A DNA stretch of 64,000 bases from Pseudomonas berkeleyensis. GTDB lineage: Bacteria; Pseudomonadota; Gammaproteobacteria; Pseudomonadales; Pseudomonadaceae. Shown piece by piece: positions 44,109-54,808 of the stretch. The notes under the pieces are model-generated. The model was not told where the DNA came from, did no database searches, and worked only from the letters and a program-made list of their open reading frames with translations. Where the stretch lies: positions 3,786,001 through 3,850,000 of the forward strand of contig NZ_CP059139.1 of the NCBI RefSeq assembly GCF_014109765.1, given 5' to 3'. The position numbers and the translations under genes are program-made. The stretch's first letter is position 1; each line of letters opens with the position of its first letter.

Positions 44109-45452
44109 TCAGATTGTGTGCAGACGCGCTCGCTTTACCATCGCGCAGCCCAGTGTCAGACCGATGACCGCCGCCGTGACCGAGGCCAGCAGCACACCGA
44201 GTTTCGCCGCGCTGAGCAGGGCCGGCGAGGCGAACGCCAGGTTGGCGATGAAGATCGACATGGTGAAACCGATGCCGGCCAGGCAACCCACCAGGCACAT
44301 CCAGTTCCAGCTCATGCCCTCCGGCATGCGGCAACCACCGACGCGGATCAGCAGCCAGCTCGACAGCATGATGCCCACCGGCTTGCCCACCACCAGCGCC
44401 AGCATCACACCGAGCATCACGCTCATACCACTACCCTGAGTGAGATCCACATCGCTCAGCGCCACGCCGGCGTTGGCCAGTGCGAACAGCGGCATCACGC
44501 CGTAGGCCACCCACGGGTGCAGCGCCATCTGCACACGCACGGCCGGCGGCATCAGCTCGCGCTGGGCATAGCGCAGATTGCGCACGGAGTGCGCCAGCAC
44601 CTCGGGCGTGGAACGGTCATCGAGGGCGCGCAGCGCATCGCGAGCCAGCTCCAGCGGTCGATCCTCGAAACGCACCGGGCGTACCGGCGTCATCAACCCC
44701 AGCACCACCCCGGCCAGGGTCGGGTGCGCACCGGTCTTGAGCAGACCGAACCACAGCAACGCGCCCGGCAGCAGATAGAACCAGGCGCAACCAACGCCGA
44801 TGCGCTGCAGGCCGAGCACCATGAGCATCCCCACACCGGCGATGGCGAAGCCTTCCAGCGCCAGCCCCTCGGAATAGAACAGCGCGATGATCAGCACGGC
44901 GATGATGTCGTCGATGATCGCCAGGGTGAGCAGGAAGATGCGCGCGGAAGATGGAATCGAGCGACCGAGAATAGCCAGCACGCCCACGGCGAAGGCGATG
45001 TCGGTGGCGGTCGGCACCGCCCAGCCATGGCGCACGTTTTCTGCTCCATTCAGCGACAGGTAGATCAGCGCCGGCACCATTACCCCGCCGATGGCCGCAA
45101 CCATCGGCAAAGCCACCTGACCGACCGTCGACAACGAACCATCGTGGATCTCCCGGCGTATCTCCATGCCGACGACCAGGAAGAACACGGTCATCAGCGC
45201 ATCGTTGATCCAGAAGTGCAGCGAATAGGACAGGCTGAAATCGCCGATGCCGACGTACAGCGGTGTGTGCCAGAGGTGTTCGTAGCTGGCGGCGTAAGGC
45301 GAGTTGGCCCAGATCAGCGCGATGGCGGCGGCAATCAGCAGGACGATGCCACTGACCGCTTCGATATGGAGGAATTTCTCAAGGCTGGCGAAGGCCTTGT
45401 CGGCCAGGCGCCGTGCAGCCGGCACGACCTTGGAGGGAGGATGCTGATTCAT
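44109..45452 (-). CDS. nhaA: Na+/H+ antiporter NhaA
   Basis: 447 residues, about 12 transmembrane helices. Diagnostic residues: [15 protein letters not shown] with the paired Asp (E. coli Asp163/164 equivalents), [15 protein letters not shown], and [20 protein letters not shown]. Exchanges Na+ for H+ and supports pH and salt homeostasis. Slightly longer N-terminus than the E. coli protein. Monocistronic between convergent-like neighbours. Confidence 0.95.
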   Translation of the reverse strand: MNQHPPSKVVPAARRLADKAFASLEKFLHIEAVSGIVLLIAAAIALIWANSPYAASYEHLWHTPLYVGIGDFSLSYSLHFWINDALMTVFFLVVGMEIRREIHDGSLSTVGQVALPMVAAIGGVMVPALIYLSLNGAENVRHGWAVPTATDIAFAVGVLAILGRSIPSSARIFLLTLAIIDDIIAVLIIALFYSEGLALEGFAIAGVGMLMVLGLQRIGVGCAWFYLLPGALLWFGLLKTGAHPTLAGVVLGLMTPVRPVRFEDRPLELARDALRALDDRSTPEVLAHSVRNLRYAQRELMPPAVRVQMALHPWVAYGVMPLFALANAGVALSDVDLTQGSGMSVMLGVMLALVVGKPVGIMLSSWLLIRVGGCRMPEGMSWNWMCLVGCLAGIGFTMSIFIANLAFASPALLSAAKLGVLLASVTAAVIGLTLGCAMVKRARLHTI

Positions 45453-45653
45453 GGGCGCACGCAGAGGCAGTGTGCGGCGGCCCGACCAGCACGATTAAAC
45501 CTGCCATGCGCACCATGCGCGTGACACCCGAAATCTACATTACACAGGCGCCTGCGACTTGAACAGAGCCCGCCCGGCGTCCATTGGTCGAATCCCGCAG
45601 GCGGCGCCAAGTCCGGCGTCGCGGCGACAGCGAGGAGACAATGCAGAGCGCGG
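45453..45653. other. gap between nhaA and the DUF2236 gene
   Basis: Promoter region of nhaA on the minus strand plus a short unannotated stretch after the DUF2236 gene. No gene or clear repeat is seen. Confidence 0.3.
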
Positions 45654-46892
45654 TCAGGGCTCAGTCGAGGCGATCTGCAGCGGTGATGCCAGGCTCGCAT
45701 GACCCGCACCGAACAGCGTCGACAGATAGGCCTCCTGACGACGGCCTCCGCGCTCGATCAGCCACTGACGCCCACCCGGCAGGCAGCGTGCCAGGCGGTA
45801 CAGCACATAGCGCGGTGGCGCACTGAGCAGCGGATACCACGGCAGAATGCGCTCCGGCAGCCCCAGGGCACGACATCCCTCAGCATCTATGAAGGTGCGC
45901 GCGATACTCAGGTGAATCGCCCGATTGAGCCGGCCGCGAAGCCACGGCAGGTTCGGGTAATGCCGCTGCAGCGGCTCATCGATCAGCGCCGAGCCAAGCT
46001 GACGACTGCTGGCATCGGCCGGCGCCTGCGACAGCAGGTTATGGTAGAGCGCGCGCACGGCATCGTTCTCATGAAGGTGCAACCACCGCGCCTCCACGCC
46101 CATCAACCAGGCGATGTAACGCCACAGATGCATCACCGCCTCACGCTCGCCCACCGACAGCGGCACACCGAGCATGCGCTGGCCGATCAGGAAGATCACC
46201 GAGAACGCCAGGTAGGTAGCGTGCATGTCGCCCTGGTTGATCGGCACCCCGTGATAATCCGCATCCCACTCGGCCATGTCTGACACGCTCCGACGCACCA
46301 GCGCATGCACCAACCTTACGTGCAAGGTGCCACGGTAACCGGCAGCACCGCGATCCATACCACCCGGCCGCGTACAGTCGACCCACCACTTGGTGGTTTC
46401 CGCGACACGGCGCTGAGCGCCCTTCTCCAACGCGCCAGTCAACACCAAGGTGCGATTGATCGCCGAGGCCTGATAACCCGCCAGCAAACCCAGATCACGC
46501 AGCACACGCATGCCGGTCAAACCTGACAGACAGCAGACCCGAGCGCCCTCGAGCAAGCGTGCGCGATCCAGCCAATCCGGCATCACCTCGATGCTCGCGA
46601 AGAAGCGTTGCAGGGCAAGCGGCGCATCGGTCACCGCCGCCACACCCTGCGCCAACGCCTGGTTATAAAGTGGCATGGCCTGCGCCAGGCCGACCTCGAA
46701 CATCCACTCCACCAGCTCGTCCATGGGCGCATCGCCCTGCAACAGCGACTCACCGATGGCCTGCCAATGCGCAGGCTCAGGCTCACTCGCCCCCTTGATG
46801 AAACGCCGAATCGGCGCAGCCACCTGCCGTGCACGCAGCATGTCCGCACCATGGCGGGTCGGGATAACGCGGGAGTCGATGGAGGTTTTCAT
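45654..46892 (-). CDS. oxygenase MpaB family (DUF2236) protein
   Basis: 412 residues. The DUF2236 domain occupies the middle: RVCCLSGLTGMRVLRDLG, HVRLVHALVRRSVSDM, INQGDMHATYLAFSVIFLIG and RYIAWLMGVEARWLH, containing His and Arg residues used for haem binding in latex-clearing protein and MpaB relatives. ATG 46892 is used because the longer frame overlaps the divergent tetR coding region. Possible haem-dependent oxygenase; substrate unknown. Divergent from TetR, its likely regulator. Confidence 0.8.
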   Translation of the reverse strand: MKTSIDSRVIPTRHGADMLRARQVAAPIRRFIKGASEPEPAHWQAIGESLLQGDAPMDELVEWMFEVGLAQAMPLYNQALAQGVAAVTDAPLALQRFFASIEVMPDWLDRARLLEGARVCCLSGLTGMRVLRDLGLLAGYQASAINRTLVLTGALEKGAQRRVAETTKWWVDCTRPGGMDRGAAGYRGTLHVRLVHALVRRSVSDMAEWDADYHGVPINQGDMHATYLAFSVIFLIGQRMLGVPLSVGEREAVMHLWRYIAWLMGVEARWLHLHENDAVRALYHNLLSQAPADASSRQLGSALIDEPLQRHYPNLPWLRGRLNRAIHLSIARTFIDAEGCRALGLPERILPWYPLLSAPPRYVLYRLARCLPGGRQWLIERGGRRQEAYLSTLFGAGHASLASPLQIASTEP

Positions 46893-46974
46893 ACCTTGGT
46901 TGGTTGCCTGCTGATGGGGTCGCTCTACGCTATTGCGACTAATTGCTCGCAAACAACTCGCGGACGGGACGCGC

Positions 46975-47595
46975 ATGAGAAAGCAGCCAAAGCAGCATCG
47001 CGCCAACCAGATGATCGCCCTGCTGCTCGAGGCCACGGCCCTGGAAATCGCCGACCGCGGCCTGGATCGGCTCACCACCAATCACGTCGCGCAACGCGCC
47101 GGCGTCAGCATCGGCTCGCTTTATCAGTACTTCGCCAACAAGGAGATGCTCGTCGATGCGCTGTTGATGCAAAAGGCCGAGCGGCTGATGGGCGTGGTTC
47201 ACGAACGCCTGCCCCCGCTGCTGGGTGGGGACATCGCCACGGTGACCCGCGCAGTGCTGCTTGGCATCTTCGAGCAGGTCGCTGGCGACCCGACGCAACG
47301 CGAATTGCTGCGGCACTGGCAGCGACTGAATGCAGCGCCGGTATTCCAGACCCTGGAAAGGCAAATGACCGAGCTGTGTCGCCAGTACCTGATGCGTCAT
47401 GTCGACGAGTACCGGATCGAGAATCTGCCGGCGCTGCTGTTCGTGCTGATCAACGCGGTGCAATACACCACAGCCCGCTATCTCGTCGAGGAAAGGTCGC
47501 TGCTTGGCCGGGACGAGGTGATCGAAGCCCTGGTACGGATGGTCGAGGCGCTGTGTCAGCCAACCGCGCAGCAGGCAGTAAAACGCGGCGGCTGA
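46975..47595 (+). CDS. TetR-family regulator
   Basis: 206 residues. N-terminal helix-turn-helix IADRGLDRLTTNHVAQRAGV followed by SIGSLYQYFANKEMLVDALL; the C-terminal ligand domain is of the type found beside DUF2236 genes (TLERQMTELCRQYLMRHVDE). The 82 bases separating it from the DUF2236 gene should hold the shared promoters and its operator. Ligand unknown. Confidence 0.88.
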   Translation: MRKQPKQHRANQMIALLLEATALEIADRGLDRLTTNHVAQRAGVSIGSLYQYFANKEMLVDALLMQKAERLMGVVHERLPPLLGGDIATVTRAVLLGIFEQVAGDPTQRELLRHWQRLNAAPVFQTLERQMTELCRQYLMRHVDEYRIENLPALLFVLINAVQYTTARYLVEERSLLGRDEVIEALVRMVEALCQPTAQQAVKRGG

Positions 47596-47607
47596 TAGGC
47601 TGCACGC

Positions 47608-48168
47608 ATGACGCCCATCGCTCGTATCCAGGTCCTGATCAAGGCCGACCCGCAACGCCTGCTGATCCTCAAACAGGTACGTAACCTCGGCCTGCCCGAC
47701 TGCTGGGTGGCTGCCGGTTTCGTGCGCAGCGCCGTCTGGGATCACCTCCACCAACGTACGCACTCACCGCTGCCGCCCGACATCGACGTGATCTGGTTCG
47801 ACCGCCAGCAAACCACCGCCGAGCACGACGCCAAACTCGAAGCACGGCTGCAAGGCGACGACGGCAGCGTCACCTGGTCCGTGAAGAATCAGGCCCGCAT
47901 GCACCTGCGCAATGGCGACGCGCCCTATACCTCGGCCACCGAGGCGATGATGCACTGGCCGGAAACCGCAACGGCAGTCGCCGTGCGCATGGATGAACAC
48001 GACTGCATCGACGTTGCCGCACCACTCGGGCTGGACGACCTGTTCGCCCTCATCGTGCGCCCGAGCGAACGTTTTCGCGGTGAGAAACTGCCGCTGTACC
48101 GACAGAGGTTGCATGAGAAGAACTGGCTAGCCCGCTGGCCAAAGCTGAAGATTCACGGCATGCCGTAG
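47608..48168 (+). CDS. nucleotidyltransferase-fold protein (DUF925)
   Basis: 186 residues. VRNLGLPDCWVAAGFVRSAV, then DIDVIWFDRQQTTAEHDAKL, is the DUF925 pattern, with the D-x-D-V of a nucleotidyltransferase fold; SVKNQARMHLRNGDAPYTSA follows. Cytoplasmic. 12 bases after tetR on the same strand, possibly co-transcribed. Role unknown. Confidence 0.85.
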   Translation: MTPIARIQVLIKADPQRLLILKQVRNLGLPDCWVAAGFVRSAVWDHLHQRTHSPLPPDIDVIWFDRQQTTAEHDAKLEARLQGDDGSVTWSVKNQARMHLRNGDAPYTSATEAMMHWPETATAVAVRMDEHDCIDVAAPLGLDDLFALIVRPSERFRGEKLPLYRQRLHEKNWLARWPKLKIHGMP

Positions 48169-48291
48169 GGTGGACCGGAACGCCGGCCGCTCGTAGCGAA
48201 GCGAACAGTCCACCAACCCCCTACGGCAAAAACACAGTGGGAAGCGCCTCAGCAACAACCGCCGCCGCTGAAGCCCCTCCCACTATGCCGA
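48169..48291. repeat. two REP-type fragments after the DUF925 gene
   Basis: GTAGGGTGGACCGGAACGCC with the inverse GTCCACCAACCCCCTACG (48168-48224), followed by a GTGGGAAGCGCCTCAG / CTGAAGCCCCTCCCAC pair (48237-48284). Both fall between convergent genes and can form stems. Confidence 0.6.
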
Positions 48292-49248
48292 TCAGATACC
48301 CGCCACCACCGCGCAGAGCCCCTGCGCTGAACTGGCGAACTGGCTGCACAGGTGATTGATGGAAGTCACCAATACCTGCTCGGGCGAGGAGATGAAATCC
48401 ACCGACATCATCACGCTGAGCATGGTGATGGTGACGATGGAGAAGGTGAACAGCTTGCGCGCCCACACCCGATCATCGACGGCCTTGTAACCCGACACGC
48501 CCATCCACAGCCAGTAGGCGCCGCTCAAGGCAGCGACCACGAAGTAGCTGTAACCGGCGTAACCGCTGAGCGTCAGCATCAGGGTCGCGACCACGAAGGC
48601 CGCGATGTACAGCACGATCTGCCGCTTGGCAGCCGAGATCCCCTTGATGACGGGCAGCACCGGAATGTTCGCGGCCTGGTAGTCATTGAAACGGAAGATG
48701 GCGATGGCATAGGAATGCGGCATCTGCCACAGGCTGAAGATCAACAACAGGATGGCCGCGCCAGCATCGAACTCGTTGCTCACCGCGCAGTAGCCGACCA
48801 CGGGCGGAGCCGCCCCGGACAGGCTACCGACCAGGGTGCCATACACCGAGCCACGCTTGAGCCACAGGCTGTAGAGGCCGACGTAGACCACGAAACCCAT
48901 GAGCACCAGCATCACCGCCAGGGTGTTGGTGGCGGCGTACAGCACGGCCACCCCCGCTACCCCGAGCACGCAGGCATAGACGATGGCGTGCACAGGGGAC
49001 ACCAGCCCCTGCGCCAGGACGCGATTACGCGTGCGCTCCATCTTCTGGTCGATGTCCCTGTCGATGTAGTTGTTGAACACGCAGCCTGAGGCGATCACCA
49101 GCGAAACCCCTAGCGCTGTCGCGAGGAACAGCGCCAGGTTCGCATCGCCACGCGAAGCCAGGAAGAAACCACCCGTCACGGAAATCAGATTGCCGAAGAC
49201 GATGCCTGGCTTGGCGAGGTTGAGGTACTGCTTCAGGAGAGCCAGCAT
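48292..49248 (-). CDS. cyoE: protohaem IX farnesyltransferase
   Basis: 318 residues, UbiA-family prenyltransferase with about nine membrane helices. The prenyl-diphosphate motif is [20 protein letters not shown]. It makes haem O for the bo-type oxidase. ATG 49248 overlaps the cyoD stop (ATGA). Last gene of cyoABCDE. Confidence 0.95.
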   Translation of the reverse strand: MLALLKQYLNLAKPGIVFGNLISVTGGFFLASRGDANLALFLATALGVSLVIASGCVFNNYIDRDIDQKMERTRNRVLAQGLVSPVHAIVYACVLGVAGVAVLYAATNTLAVMLVLMGFVVYVGLYSLWLKRGSVYGTLVGSLSGAAPPVVGYCAVSNEFDAGAAILLLIFSLWQMPHSYAIAIFRFNDYQAANIPVLPVIKGISAAKRQIVLYIAAFVVATLMLTLSGYAGYSYFVVAALSGAYWLWMGVSGYKAVDDRVWARKLFTFSIVTITMLSVMMSVDFISSPEQVLVTSINHLCSQFASSAQGLCAVVAGI

Positions 49249-49583
49249 CAGTTGGTCATCATGTGATAGTGCATGCTCCACATGATCCAGACCGACAGGC
49301 CGACCACGAACGCGATGATCAACACGGTGAAGATCATCGAAATCACGTTCCAGCGGCCTTCCGCGTCGGTCTTCATGTGCAGGAAGTACACGAGGTGGAC
49401 GAGCACCTGCGCCAGACCGAAGAGCACCACGGTAATCAGGGTCGCGCCACGGCTCAGGCCCAGTGCTTCAGGATGCATGACCAGCATGAAAGGGATCACG
49501 GTGAGGATCACCGACAGGATGAAACCAATCAGGTAATCCTTGAAGCCCACAGCGTGAGCGGCGTGATTGTCTTGGTGAGCCAT
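49248..49583 (-). CDS. cyoD: cytochrome bo ubiquinol oxidase subunit IV
   Basis: 111 residues, three transmembrane helices ([60 protein letters not shown]) with the short FLHMK loop typical of CyoD. Its ATG shares a base with the cyoC TAA (TAATG), so coupled translation is likely. Assembly subunit. Confidence 0.94.
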   Translation of the reverse strand: MAHQDNHAAHAVGFKDYLIGFILSVILTVIPFMLVMHPEALGLSRGATLITVVLFGLAQVLVHLVYFLHMKTDAEGRWNVISMIFTVLIIAFVVGLSVWIMWSMHYHMMTN

Positions 49584-50209
49584 TACAGCACCCCCATCAG
49601 GTAGACGACGGTAAACACGCAGATCCACACCACGTCGAGGAAGTGCCAGAACAGGCTGAGCAGCCCCACGCGGGTCTTGTTGGTGTCGGTCAGGCCACGG
49701 CTGCCGACCTGGAACATCAGCACCAGCATCCACAGCAGACCGGCACTGACGTGCAGGCCGTGGGTGCCGACCAGGGTGAAGAACGCCGACCAATAGGCGC
49801 TGACCTGCGGCCCGGCACCTTCATGGATCAGGTGGCGGAACTCGTACAGCTCGATGCTGATGAAGGCCACGCCGAACAGGAAGGTGATGCCCAGCCAGCG
49901 CAGCACCGCACCCTTGTCGCCACGGTAGGTGGCCAGCATGGCCATGCCGTAGGTGATACTGGAGAACAGCAGCGCGAAGGTTTCCACCAGCACCAGGTGC
50001 AGGCCGCCACCGAGCATTTCCTTCGCGGTGGGGCCACCGGCGAAGGAGTTGCTCAGCACCGCGAAGGTGGCGAACACCGTGGCGAAGATCAGCAGGTCGG
50101 TCATCAGGTAAACCCAGAAGCCGAACAGCTTGATTCCACTGGTGTCGTGGTGGTGCTCATGGCCGTGGCCATGAGCGTCGTGTGGATAGTGGGGTTCGTA
50201 AGCGGTCAT
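49583..50209 (-). CDS. cyoC: cytochrome bo ubiquinol oxidase subunit III
   Basis: 208 residues, five membrane helices, His-rich N-terminus ([13 protein letters not shown]). [40 protein letters not shown] and [19 protein letters not shown] are standard CyoC text. ATG 50209 matches family N-termini. Overlaps cyoD; 2 bases from cyoB. Confidence 0.95.
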   Translation of the reverse strand: MTAYEPHYPHDAHGHGHEHHHDTSGIKLFGFWVYLMTDLLIFATVFATFAVLSNSFAGGPTAKEMLGGGLHLVLVETFALLFSSITYGMAMLATYRGDKGAVLRWLGITFLFGVAFISIELYEFRHLIHEGAGPQVSAYWSAFFTLVGTHGLHVSAGLLWMLVLMFQVGSRGLTDTNKTRVGLLSLFWHFLDVVWICVFTVVYLMGVL

Positions 50210-50211
50210 GG

Positions 50212-52200
50212 TTATGCCTGTACGACTGCGTTGGCTTTGGTTTGGTGGTGCGCCTGCTCGATCCGCGCGATCTCTTCGGGCTGCACGTAGTAGTCGATGT
50301 CTTCGTCGTAGGAACGCACGATGAAGCTGACCACGGCGCCGACCAGACCCACGATGGCGAGCCACCAGATGTGCCAGATCATGGCGAAGCCGAAGGCGAT
50401 GACGAACGCCGACACCACCAGGCCGTTACCGGTGTTCTTCGGCATGTGGATCGGCTCGTAGTGCTCCGGCGCGGGCATCAGCTCGACACCGTTCTTCTTC
50501 GCCTCATAGAAGGCGTCGATCTTGTCCGCCGTCGGGATGACCGCGAAGTTGTAGAACGGTGGCGGCGAGGACGTCGCCCACTCCAGGGTGCGGCCATCCC
50601 ACGGGTCGCCGGTGACGTCGCGGTTTTCCTTGCGCTTGATGTAGCTGGTGACGAACTGCACCACGGTGAACACGATGCCGATACCGATCAGCACCGCCCC
50701 GACCACGGCCACCTGCACCCACGGCACCCAGGCCGGGTTGTCGAAGTGGTTCAGACGACGGGTCATGCCCATGAAGCCCAGCACGTACAGCGGCATGAAG
50801 GCGAAGTAGAAGCCCAGCAGCCAGCACCAGAAGGAGTAACGGCCGAAGCGATCAAGCAGCTTGAAGCCGAAGGCTTTCGGGAACCAGTAGATGATGCCGG
50901 CCAGGTAGCCGAACACCGCACCGCCGATGATCACGTTGTGGAAGTGAGCGATCAGGAACAGGCTGTTGTGCAGCACGAAGTCCGCCGCCGGCACCGCCAT
51001 CAGCACACCGGTCATACCGCCGATGGAGAAGGTCACCAGAAAGCCCAGGGTCATCCAGGTCATGGCGTTCAGTTGCAGACGGCCACGGAAGATGGTGAAC
51101 AGCCAGGTGAAGATCTTCACCCCGGTGGGGATGGCGATGATCGAGGTCATGATGCCGAAGAACGCGTTGACACTGGCACCCGAGCCCATGGTGAAGAAGT
51201 GGTGCAACCACACCACGAACGACAGGATGCCGATGGCAGCGGTCGCCCAGACCATCGAGGCATAGCCGAACAGGGTCTTGCGCGAGAAGGTCGCCACCAC
51301 CTCGGAGAACACGCCGAACGCCGGCAGGATCAGGATGTACACCTCCGGGTGACCCCAGACCCAGAACAGGTTGGCATACATCATCGGGTTGCCGCCCAGT
51401 TCATTGGTGAAGAAGTGGAAATCCAGGTAGCGGTCGAGCGACAGCATCGCCAGGGTCGCGGTCAGCGGAGGGAAGGCGCCGCAGATCAGGATGCAGGTGA
51501 TCAGGATGGTCCAGGTGAAGATCGGCATCTTCATCAGGCTCATGCCCGGCGCGCGCATCTTGAGGATGGTGGCGATGAAGTTGACCCCCGTCAGCGTCGT
51601 CCCCAAGCCCGATAACTGCATGCTCCATATGTAGTAATCCATCCCCACGCCGGGACTGTACTGAATCCCTGATAACGGCGGATAAGCCACCCAGCCGGTC
51701 TTGGCGAATTCGCCCAGGCCCAGCGACAGGTTGATCAGCAGCGCGCCGCCGACGAACAGCCAGAAGCTCAGCGAGTTCAGGTAGGGGAAGGCCACGTCAC
51801 GCGCGCCGATCTGCAGCGGCACGACGATGTTCATCAGGCCGGTGACCAAGGGCATCGCCACGAAGATCAGCATGATGATGCCGTGCGCGGTGAAGATCTG
51901 GTCGTAGTGTTCCGGCGGCAGGTAGCCCTGCCCGTCACCATGGGCCATCGCCAGGTGAGTACGCATCATGATCGCGTCAGCGAAACCACGCACCAGCATG
52001 ACCAGTGCGACGAGGATGTACATAACGCCGATTTTCTTGTGATCCACCGAGGTGAGCCACTCGCGCCACAGGTAGCCCCACTTCTTGAAGTAGGTCACCG
52101 CCGCGAAAATCCCCAGACCACCAAGCGCCACGATGGCCAGGGTGATCATGATGATTGGCTCGTGGTACGGAATCGCGTCCAGAGTCAGTTTTCCAAACAT
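50212..52200 (-). CDS. cyoB: cytochrome bo ubiquinol oxidase subunit I
   Basis: 662 residues, about 15 membrane helices. Haem-copper residues are present: [11 protein letters not shown] (low-spin haem His), [14 protein letters not shown] (CuB His and the cross-linked Tyr), WLHHFFTMG (two CuB His) and [11 protein letters not shown] (haem His). It reduces O2 to water with ubiquinol electrons and pumps protons. ATG 52200 follows cyoA by 2 bases. Confidence 0.97.
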   Translation of the reverse strand: MFGKLTLDAIPYHEPIIMITLAIVALGGLGIFAAVTYFKKWGYLWREWLTSVDHKKIGVMYILVALVMLVRGFADAIMMRTHLAMAHGDGQGYLPPEHYDQIFTAHGIIMLIFVAMPLVTGLMNIVVPLQIGARDVAFPYLNSLSFWLFVGGALLINLSLGLGEFAKTGWVAYPPLSGIQYSPGVGMDYYIWSMQLSGLGTTLTGVNFIATILKMRAPGMSLMKMPIFTWTILITCILICGAFPPLTATLAMLSLDRYLDFHFFTNELGGNPMMYANLFWVWGHPEVYILILPAFGVFSEVVATFSRKTLFGYASMVWATAAIGILSFVVWLHHFFTMGSGASVNAFFGIMTSIIAIPTGVKIFTWLFTIFRGRLQLNAMTWMTLGFLVTFSIGGMTGVLMAVPAADFVLHNSLFLIAHFHNVIIGGAVFGYLAGIIYWFPKAFGFKLLDRFGRYSFWCWLLGFYFAFMPLYVLGFMGMTRRLNHFDNPAWVPWVQVAVVGAVLIGIGIVFTVVQFVTSYIKRKENRDVTGDPWDGRTLEWATSSPPPFYNFAVIPTADKIDAFYEAKKNGVELMPAPEHYEPIHMPKNTGNGLVVSAFVIAFGFAMIWHIWWLAIVGLVGAVVSFIVRSYDEDIDYYVQPEEIARIEQAHHQTKANAVVQA

Positions 52201-52202
52201 AT

Positions 52203-53120
52203 TCACTCCTGCACCTCCGCTGCTTCGTGCATGGCTGTGCTGTGGGAATCTTTCAGGGTCACGTACTGCCCGATCACCTTGTTGAACAGGTTCGGTTCGG
52301 TCTGGCCGAAGTAGCGGATCGGGTAGATCGGATAGCGGTGGTTGACCATCTCGCCAGGCTCGCCCACCTGCTTGAAGGTGGCGAAGTCCATGACCTCGGG
52401 CGATTGCTTGACCTTGTCGACCCACTGCGCGAACGCTTCGTCGCTGACCGAGTGAGTGGTGAAGCGCATGGCCGAGAAACCTTCGCCGCTGAAATTGCCG
52501 GACTGGCCGAAGAACTCGCCCTGCTCGTTGGCAATCAGATTGAGCTGGGTGCGCTGGCCGCCCATGGCGTAGATCATCCCGCCGAGCTGCGGGATCGACA
52601 GCGCGTTCATCACCGTGTCGGAGGTGATGTGGAAGGTCACCGGCGTCTTCTCTGGAATCACCAGTTCATTGACCACGGCCACGCCCTGATCCGGGTAGAT
52701 GAACAGCCATTTCCAGTCGAGCGAGACCACCTCGATGTTCAGCGCCGGCTTGTCCGATTCGATCGGGCGATAGGGGTCGAGCGAATGCGAGGTTTGCCAG
52801 ATGATGACCGCCAGAACGGCGACGATGATCAGGGGAACACCCCAGACGACCAGTTCGATCTTGTGCGAGTGTGCCCACTCGGGCATGTAGGTGGCCTTCT
52901 CGTTCGACTCGCGGTAACGCCAGCCAAACAGGAAGGTCATGATGATCACGGGTACCACCACGATCAGCATGAGTCCGATGGAGATCAGGATCAGATTGCC
53001 CTGCTCGGCGCCGATCTGCCCTTTCGAGTTGAACAGCGCCCAGTCACATCCACCGAGCGCTGAGCAGGCAATCGCCATCAGCAACCAGCGCACACAACGA
53101 TGGTATTTCTCTTCTTTCAT
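52203..53120 (-). CDS. cyoA: cytochrome bo ubiquinol oxidase subunit II
   Basis: 305 residues. Lipoprotein signal peptide with lipobox ending at Cys25 ([13 protein letters not shown]), two membrane helices, then a cupredoxin domain ([40 protein letters not shown]) lacking the CuA ligands, as expected for a quinol oxidase. ATG 53120 follows AAGG. First gene of the operon; the promoter lies in the 790-base gap upstream. Confidence 0.95.
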   Translation of the reverse strand: MKEEKYHRCVRWLLMAIACSALGGCDWALFNSKGQIGAEQGNLILISIGLMLIVVVPVIIMTFLFGWRYRESNEKATYMPEWAHSHKIELVVWGVPLIIVAVLAVIIWQTSHSLDPYRPIESDKPALNIEVVSLDWKWLFIYPDQGVAVVNELVIPEKTPVTFHITSDTVMNALSIPQLGGMIYAMGGQRTQLNLIANEQGEFFGQSGNFSGEGFSAMRFTTHSVSDEAFAQWVDKVKQSPEVMDFATFKQVGEPGEMVNHRYPIYPIRYFGQTEPNLFNKVIGQYVTLKDSHSTAMHEAAEVQE

Positions 53121-53606
53121 GTCACGACCTTCAACTGAGTGATGTCCCACATGCGGCTTCAGTTGCCGTGCGGCCCATCGAGCGAAGGCCGGCAGCGGGA
53201 ACTCAGAGCTTGAGCATCCGTGCAAGCGAAGCGGTAAATCCGTGGGAATCGCCGATGTTGAAGGCTAAAAGGGCCTCATACAATTCATTAGCGGCCTACT
53301 TATGAGCGAACTTACAGCACCTTATCGACATGTTTAGAAACATTTACGCAAAGATTTGAAACACTTTCCGGCAAGAAGCCAGCAAAGAACCGCAGGGGTG
53401 CGACAAATGATCACAGGCCCGTTTTAGAGCTGTTTGTCAGCAAATTGACAGGAATCATTGCAAGGAAAGATGCCGCTAGCTGATTGCACGATTGGCCTTG
53501 ACATTAATGGCCACTCGATATTTCGACTGCGAGCGAGAGGCGCTTGAGCCAAGCGAAAGGCCGAGGTGCACGCGGCGTTCAGGTAGCGGATGGGAACGAC
53601 TGACTG
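53121..53606 (-). promoter_or_regulatory. cyo operon upstream region
   Basis: No gene is seen. The part nearest cyoA is AT-richer (for instance around 53320-53480) and is the probable promoter and regulatory region of cyoABCDE. No ANR, Fur or other box could be assigned with confidence. Confidence 0.4.
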
Positions 53607-53770
53607 CGTAGCCCGGATGCAGTCCGGGATCATTGGCTGCGGCCCAAAAGCATCGCGGCTGAAGCCGCTCCTACGGAGTAGGTGAATGTCTGTAGGAGCG
53701 GCTTCAGCCGCGATAGCTATACCAAACACGCATACAGATTCGATGCATGCCCCCGGATTACATCCGGCTA
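53607..53770. repeat. nested REP elements
   Basis: Outer arms GTAGCCCGGATGCAGTCCGG (53610) and CCCCGGATTACATCCGGCTA (53749) belong to the family also seen at 23669. Inside is an independent palindrome, ATCGCGGCTGAAGCCGCTCC (53651) against GGAGCGGCTTCAGCCGCGAT (53696). One REP appears inserted within another. Confidence 0.8.
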
Positions 53771-53793
53771 CGCAATGGCGGCCGGCAAGGGCC

Positions 53794-53862
53794 CGTGGGA
53801 GCGGCTGAGCGGCATTCGGCTTTAGCAGCGACAAGCATCGCGGCTAAAGCCCCTCCCACAGG
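53794..53862. repeat. REP element
   Basis: GTGGGAGCGGCTGAGCGGCA and GGCTAAAGCCCCTCCCACAG form imperfect arms; same family as 19892. Lies just downstream of the DUF6436-like gene. Confidence 0.7.
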
Positions 53863-53909
53863 CACAGTCAACCCTGCCCTGCTCCAAATCCCACAACCGG
53901 ATTACGCCC

Positions 53910-54485
53910 CTACTTCCAAGCGCAGTAACACCCCACCGCCAACCCACTGGCCAGAGACACCTTACGCCCCTGGGTCAACGCATCGAGTACCGGCTCGACG
54001 AAGCTGTTGCTGGAGTTGCACACCAGCCCTTCGCTGTAAGGCCCGGCATAGGCCAGATTGCCGTCGTGATCCCAGATCGCCAGGGCCGGGCTGGCCGGCA
54101 GCGCCTCCATGCCCTCGATCCCCGGCAAGGGCTGCATCCGCCCGCGCAGGAAGGGCGCGATCTCGCCCGTGCTGCCCGGCTTCTGCACACTGAAGAACGC
54201 CACGTCGGCATTGCGATGCAGGCCGATCAGATAGCGCAGGTGCGCGTCGGTCTCGGCGTTGCAGGGGCAGTCAGGATCCCAGAAGTGCACCACGCGAATG
54301 GGGCCGGGGCCAGCCAGCTCAGGCGGCAGCTTCAACTCGCCCTGACCGAAGATCACCATCTGCTCGGCATAGGGCCGCAGATAAGCCGCACCGCTGAGCC
54401 ACCAGATCAGCACCACGGCACCCAGCGCCAACACGCAGAAGCCCACCACCAGATGCTTGAAGCTCAAACGCTCCAGCAGGTTCAT
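53910..54485 (-). CDS. DUF6436-like membrane-anchored thioredoxin-fold protein
   Basis: 191 residues. One N-terminal membrane helix (LVVGFCVLALGAVVLIWWLS), then a periplasmic domain with VVHFWDPDCPCNAETDAHLR, a thioredoxin-like C-x-C (CPC) site, and a late Cys pair region GCYCAWK. The family name is from memory. ATG 54485 overlaps the stop of the small upstream gene. A redox or thiol-transfer role at the membrane is plausible. Confidence 0.78.
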   Translation of the reverse strand: MNLLERLSFKHLVVGFCVLALGAVVLIWWLSGAAYLRPYAEQMVIFGQGELKLPPELAGPGPIRVVHFWDPDCPCNAETDAHLRYLIGLHRNADVAFFSVQKPGSTGEIAPFLRGRMQPLPGIEGMEALPASPALAIWDHDGNLAYAGPYSEGLVCNSSNSFVEPVLDALTQGRKVSLASGLAVGCYCAWK

Positions 54486-54745
54486 GGCTGATGGCCGAAC
54501 TTGCGCAGGAACTGCTTCTCCATTTCCTGGCAACTTTCCTCGGTAAAGCTACGTTCGGTGGCCTGCGCGCTTTTCCAGCAGGCTTCGATGGCCGCACGCT
54601 CGGCCGCCTCGATCTCGCCATCCTGGGGGCGGGTCATGATGTAGATGAGGCCGGCGAATATCAGCACCACGAACGCCAAACCAGCCAGAAACAGGCCCAG
54701 GCAGCCACGGCGCCCCAGCCCGACGCTTTCATCATTCACGCTCAT
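54482..54745 (-). CDS. small single-pass membrane protein
   Basis: 87 residues. One transmembrane helix (CLGLFLAGLAFVVLIFAGLI) followed by a charged periplasmic tail with two Cys (IEACWKSAQ; EESCQEMEKQF). Translationally coupled to the next gene (ATGA overlap), so it is probably a partner of the thioredoxin-like protein. Function unknown. Confidence 0.75.
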   Translation of the reverse strand: MSVNDESVGLGRRGCLGLFLAGLAFVVLIFAGLIYIMTRPQDGEIEAAERAAIEACWKSAQATERSFTEESCQEMEKQFLRKFGHQP

Positions 54746-54777
54746 ATTTCTCTATTTCCGCATTCATCAGTGGATAG

Positions 54778-54799
54778 CTCGCCCCACCGCCGGGGCGAG
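54778..54799 (-). terminator. hairpin after hrpA
   Basis: CTCGCCCC-ACCGCC-GGGGCGAG, perfect 8-bp arms, 10 bases beyond the hrpA stop. No T-run follows. Confidence 0.5.
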
Positions 54800-54808
54800 C
54801 GCCGATCA

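Noticed and set aside
53424..53834. A 136-codon minus-strand frame upstream of cyoA
   Set aside because: It runs through several REP palindromes; the translated text is a by-product of repeat sequence.
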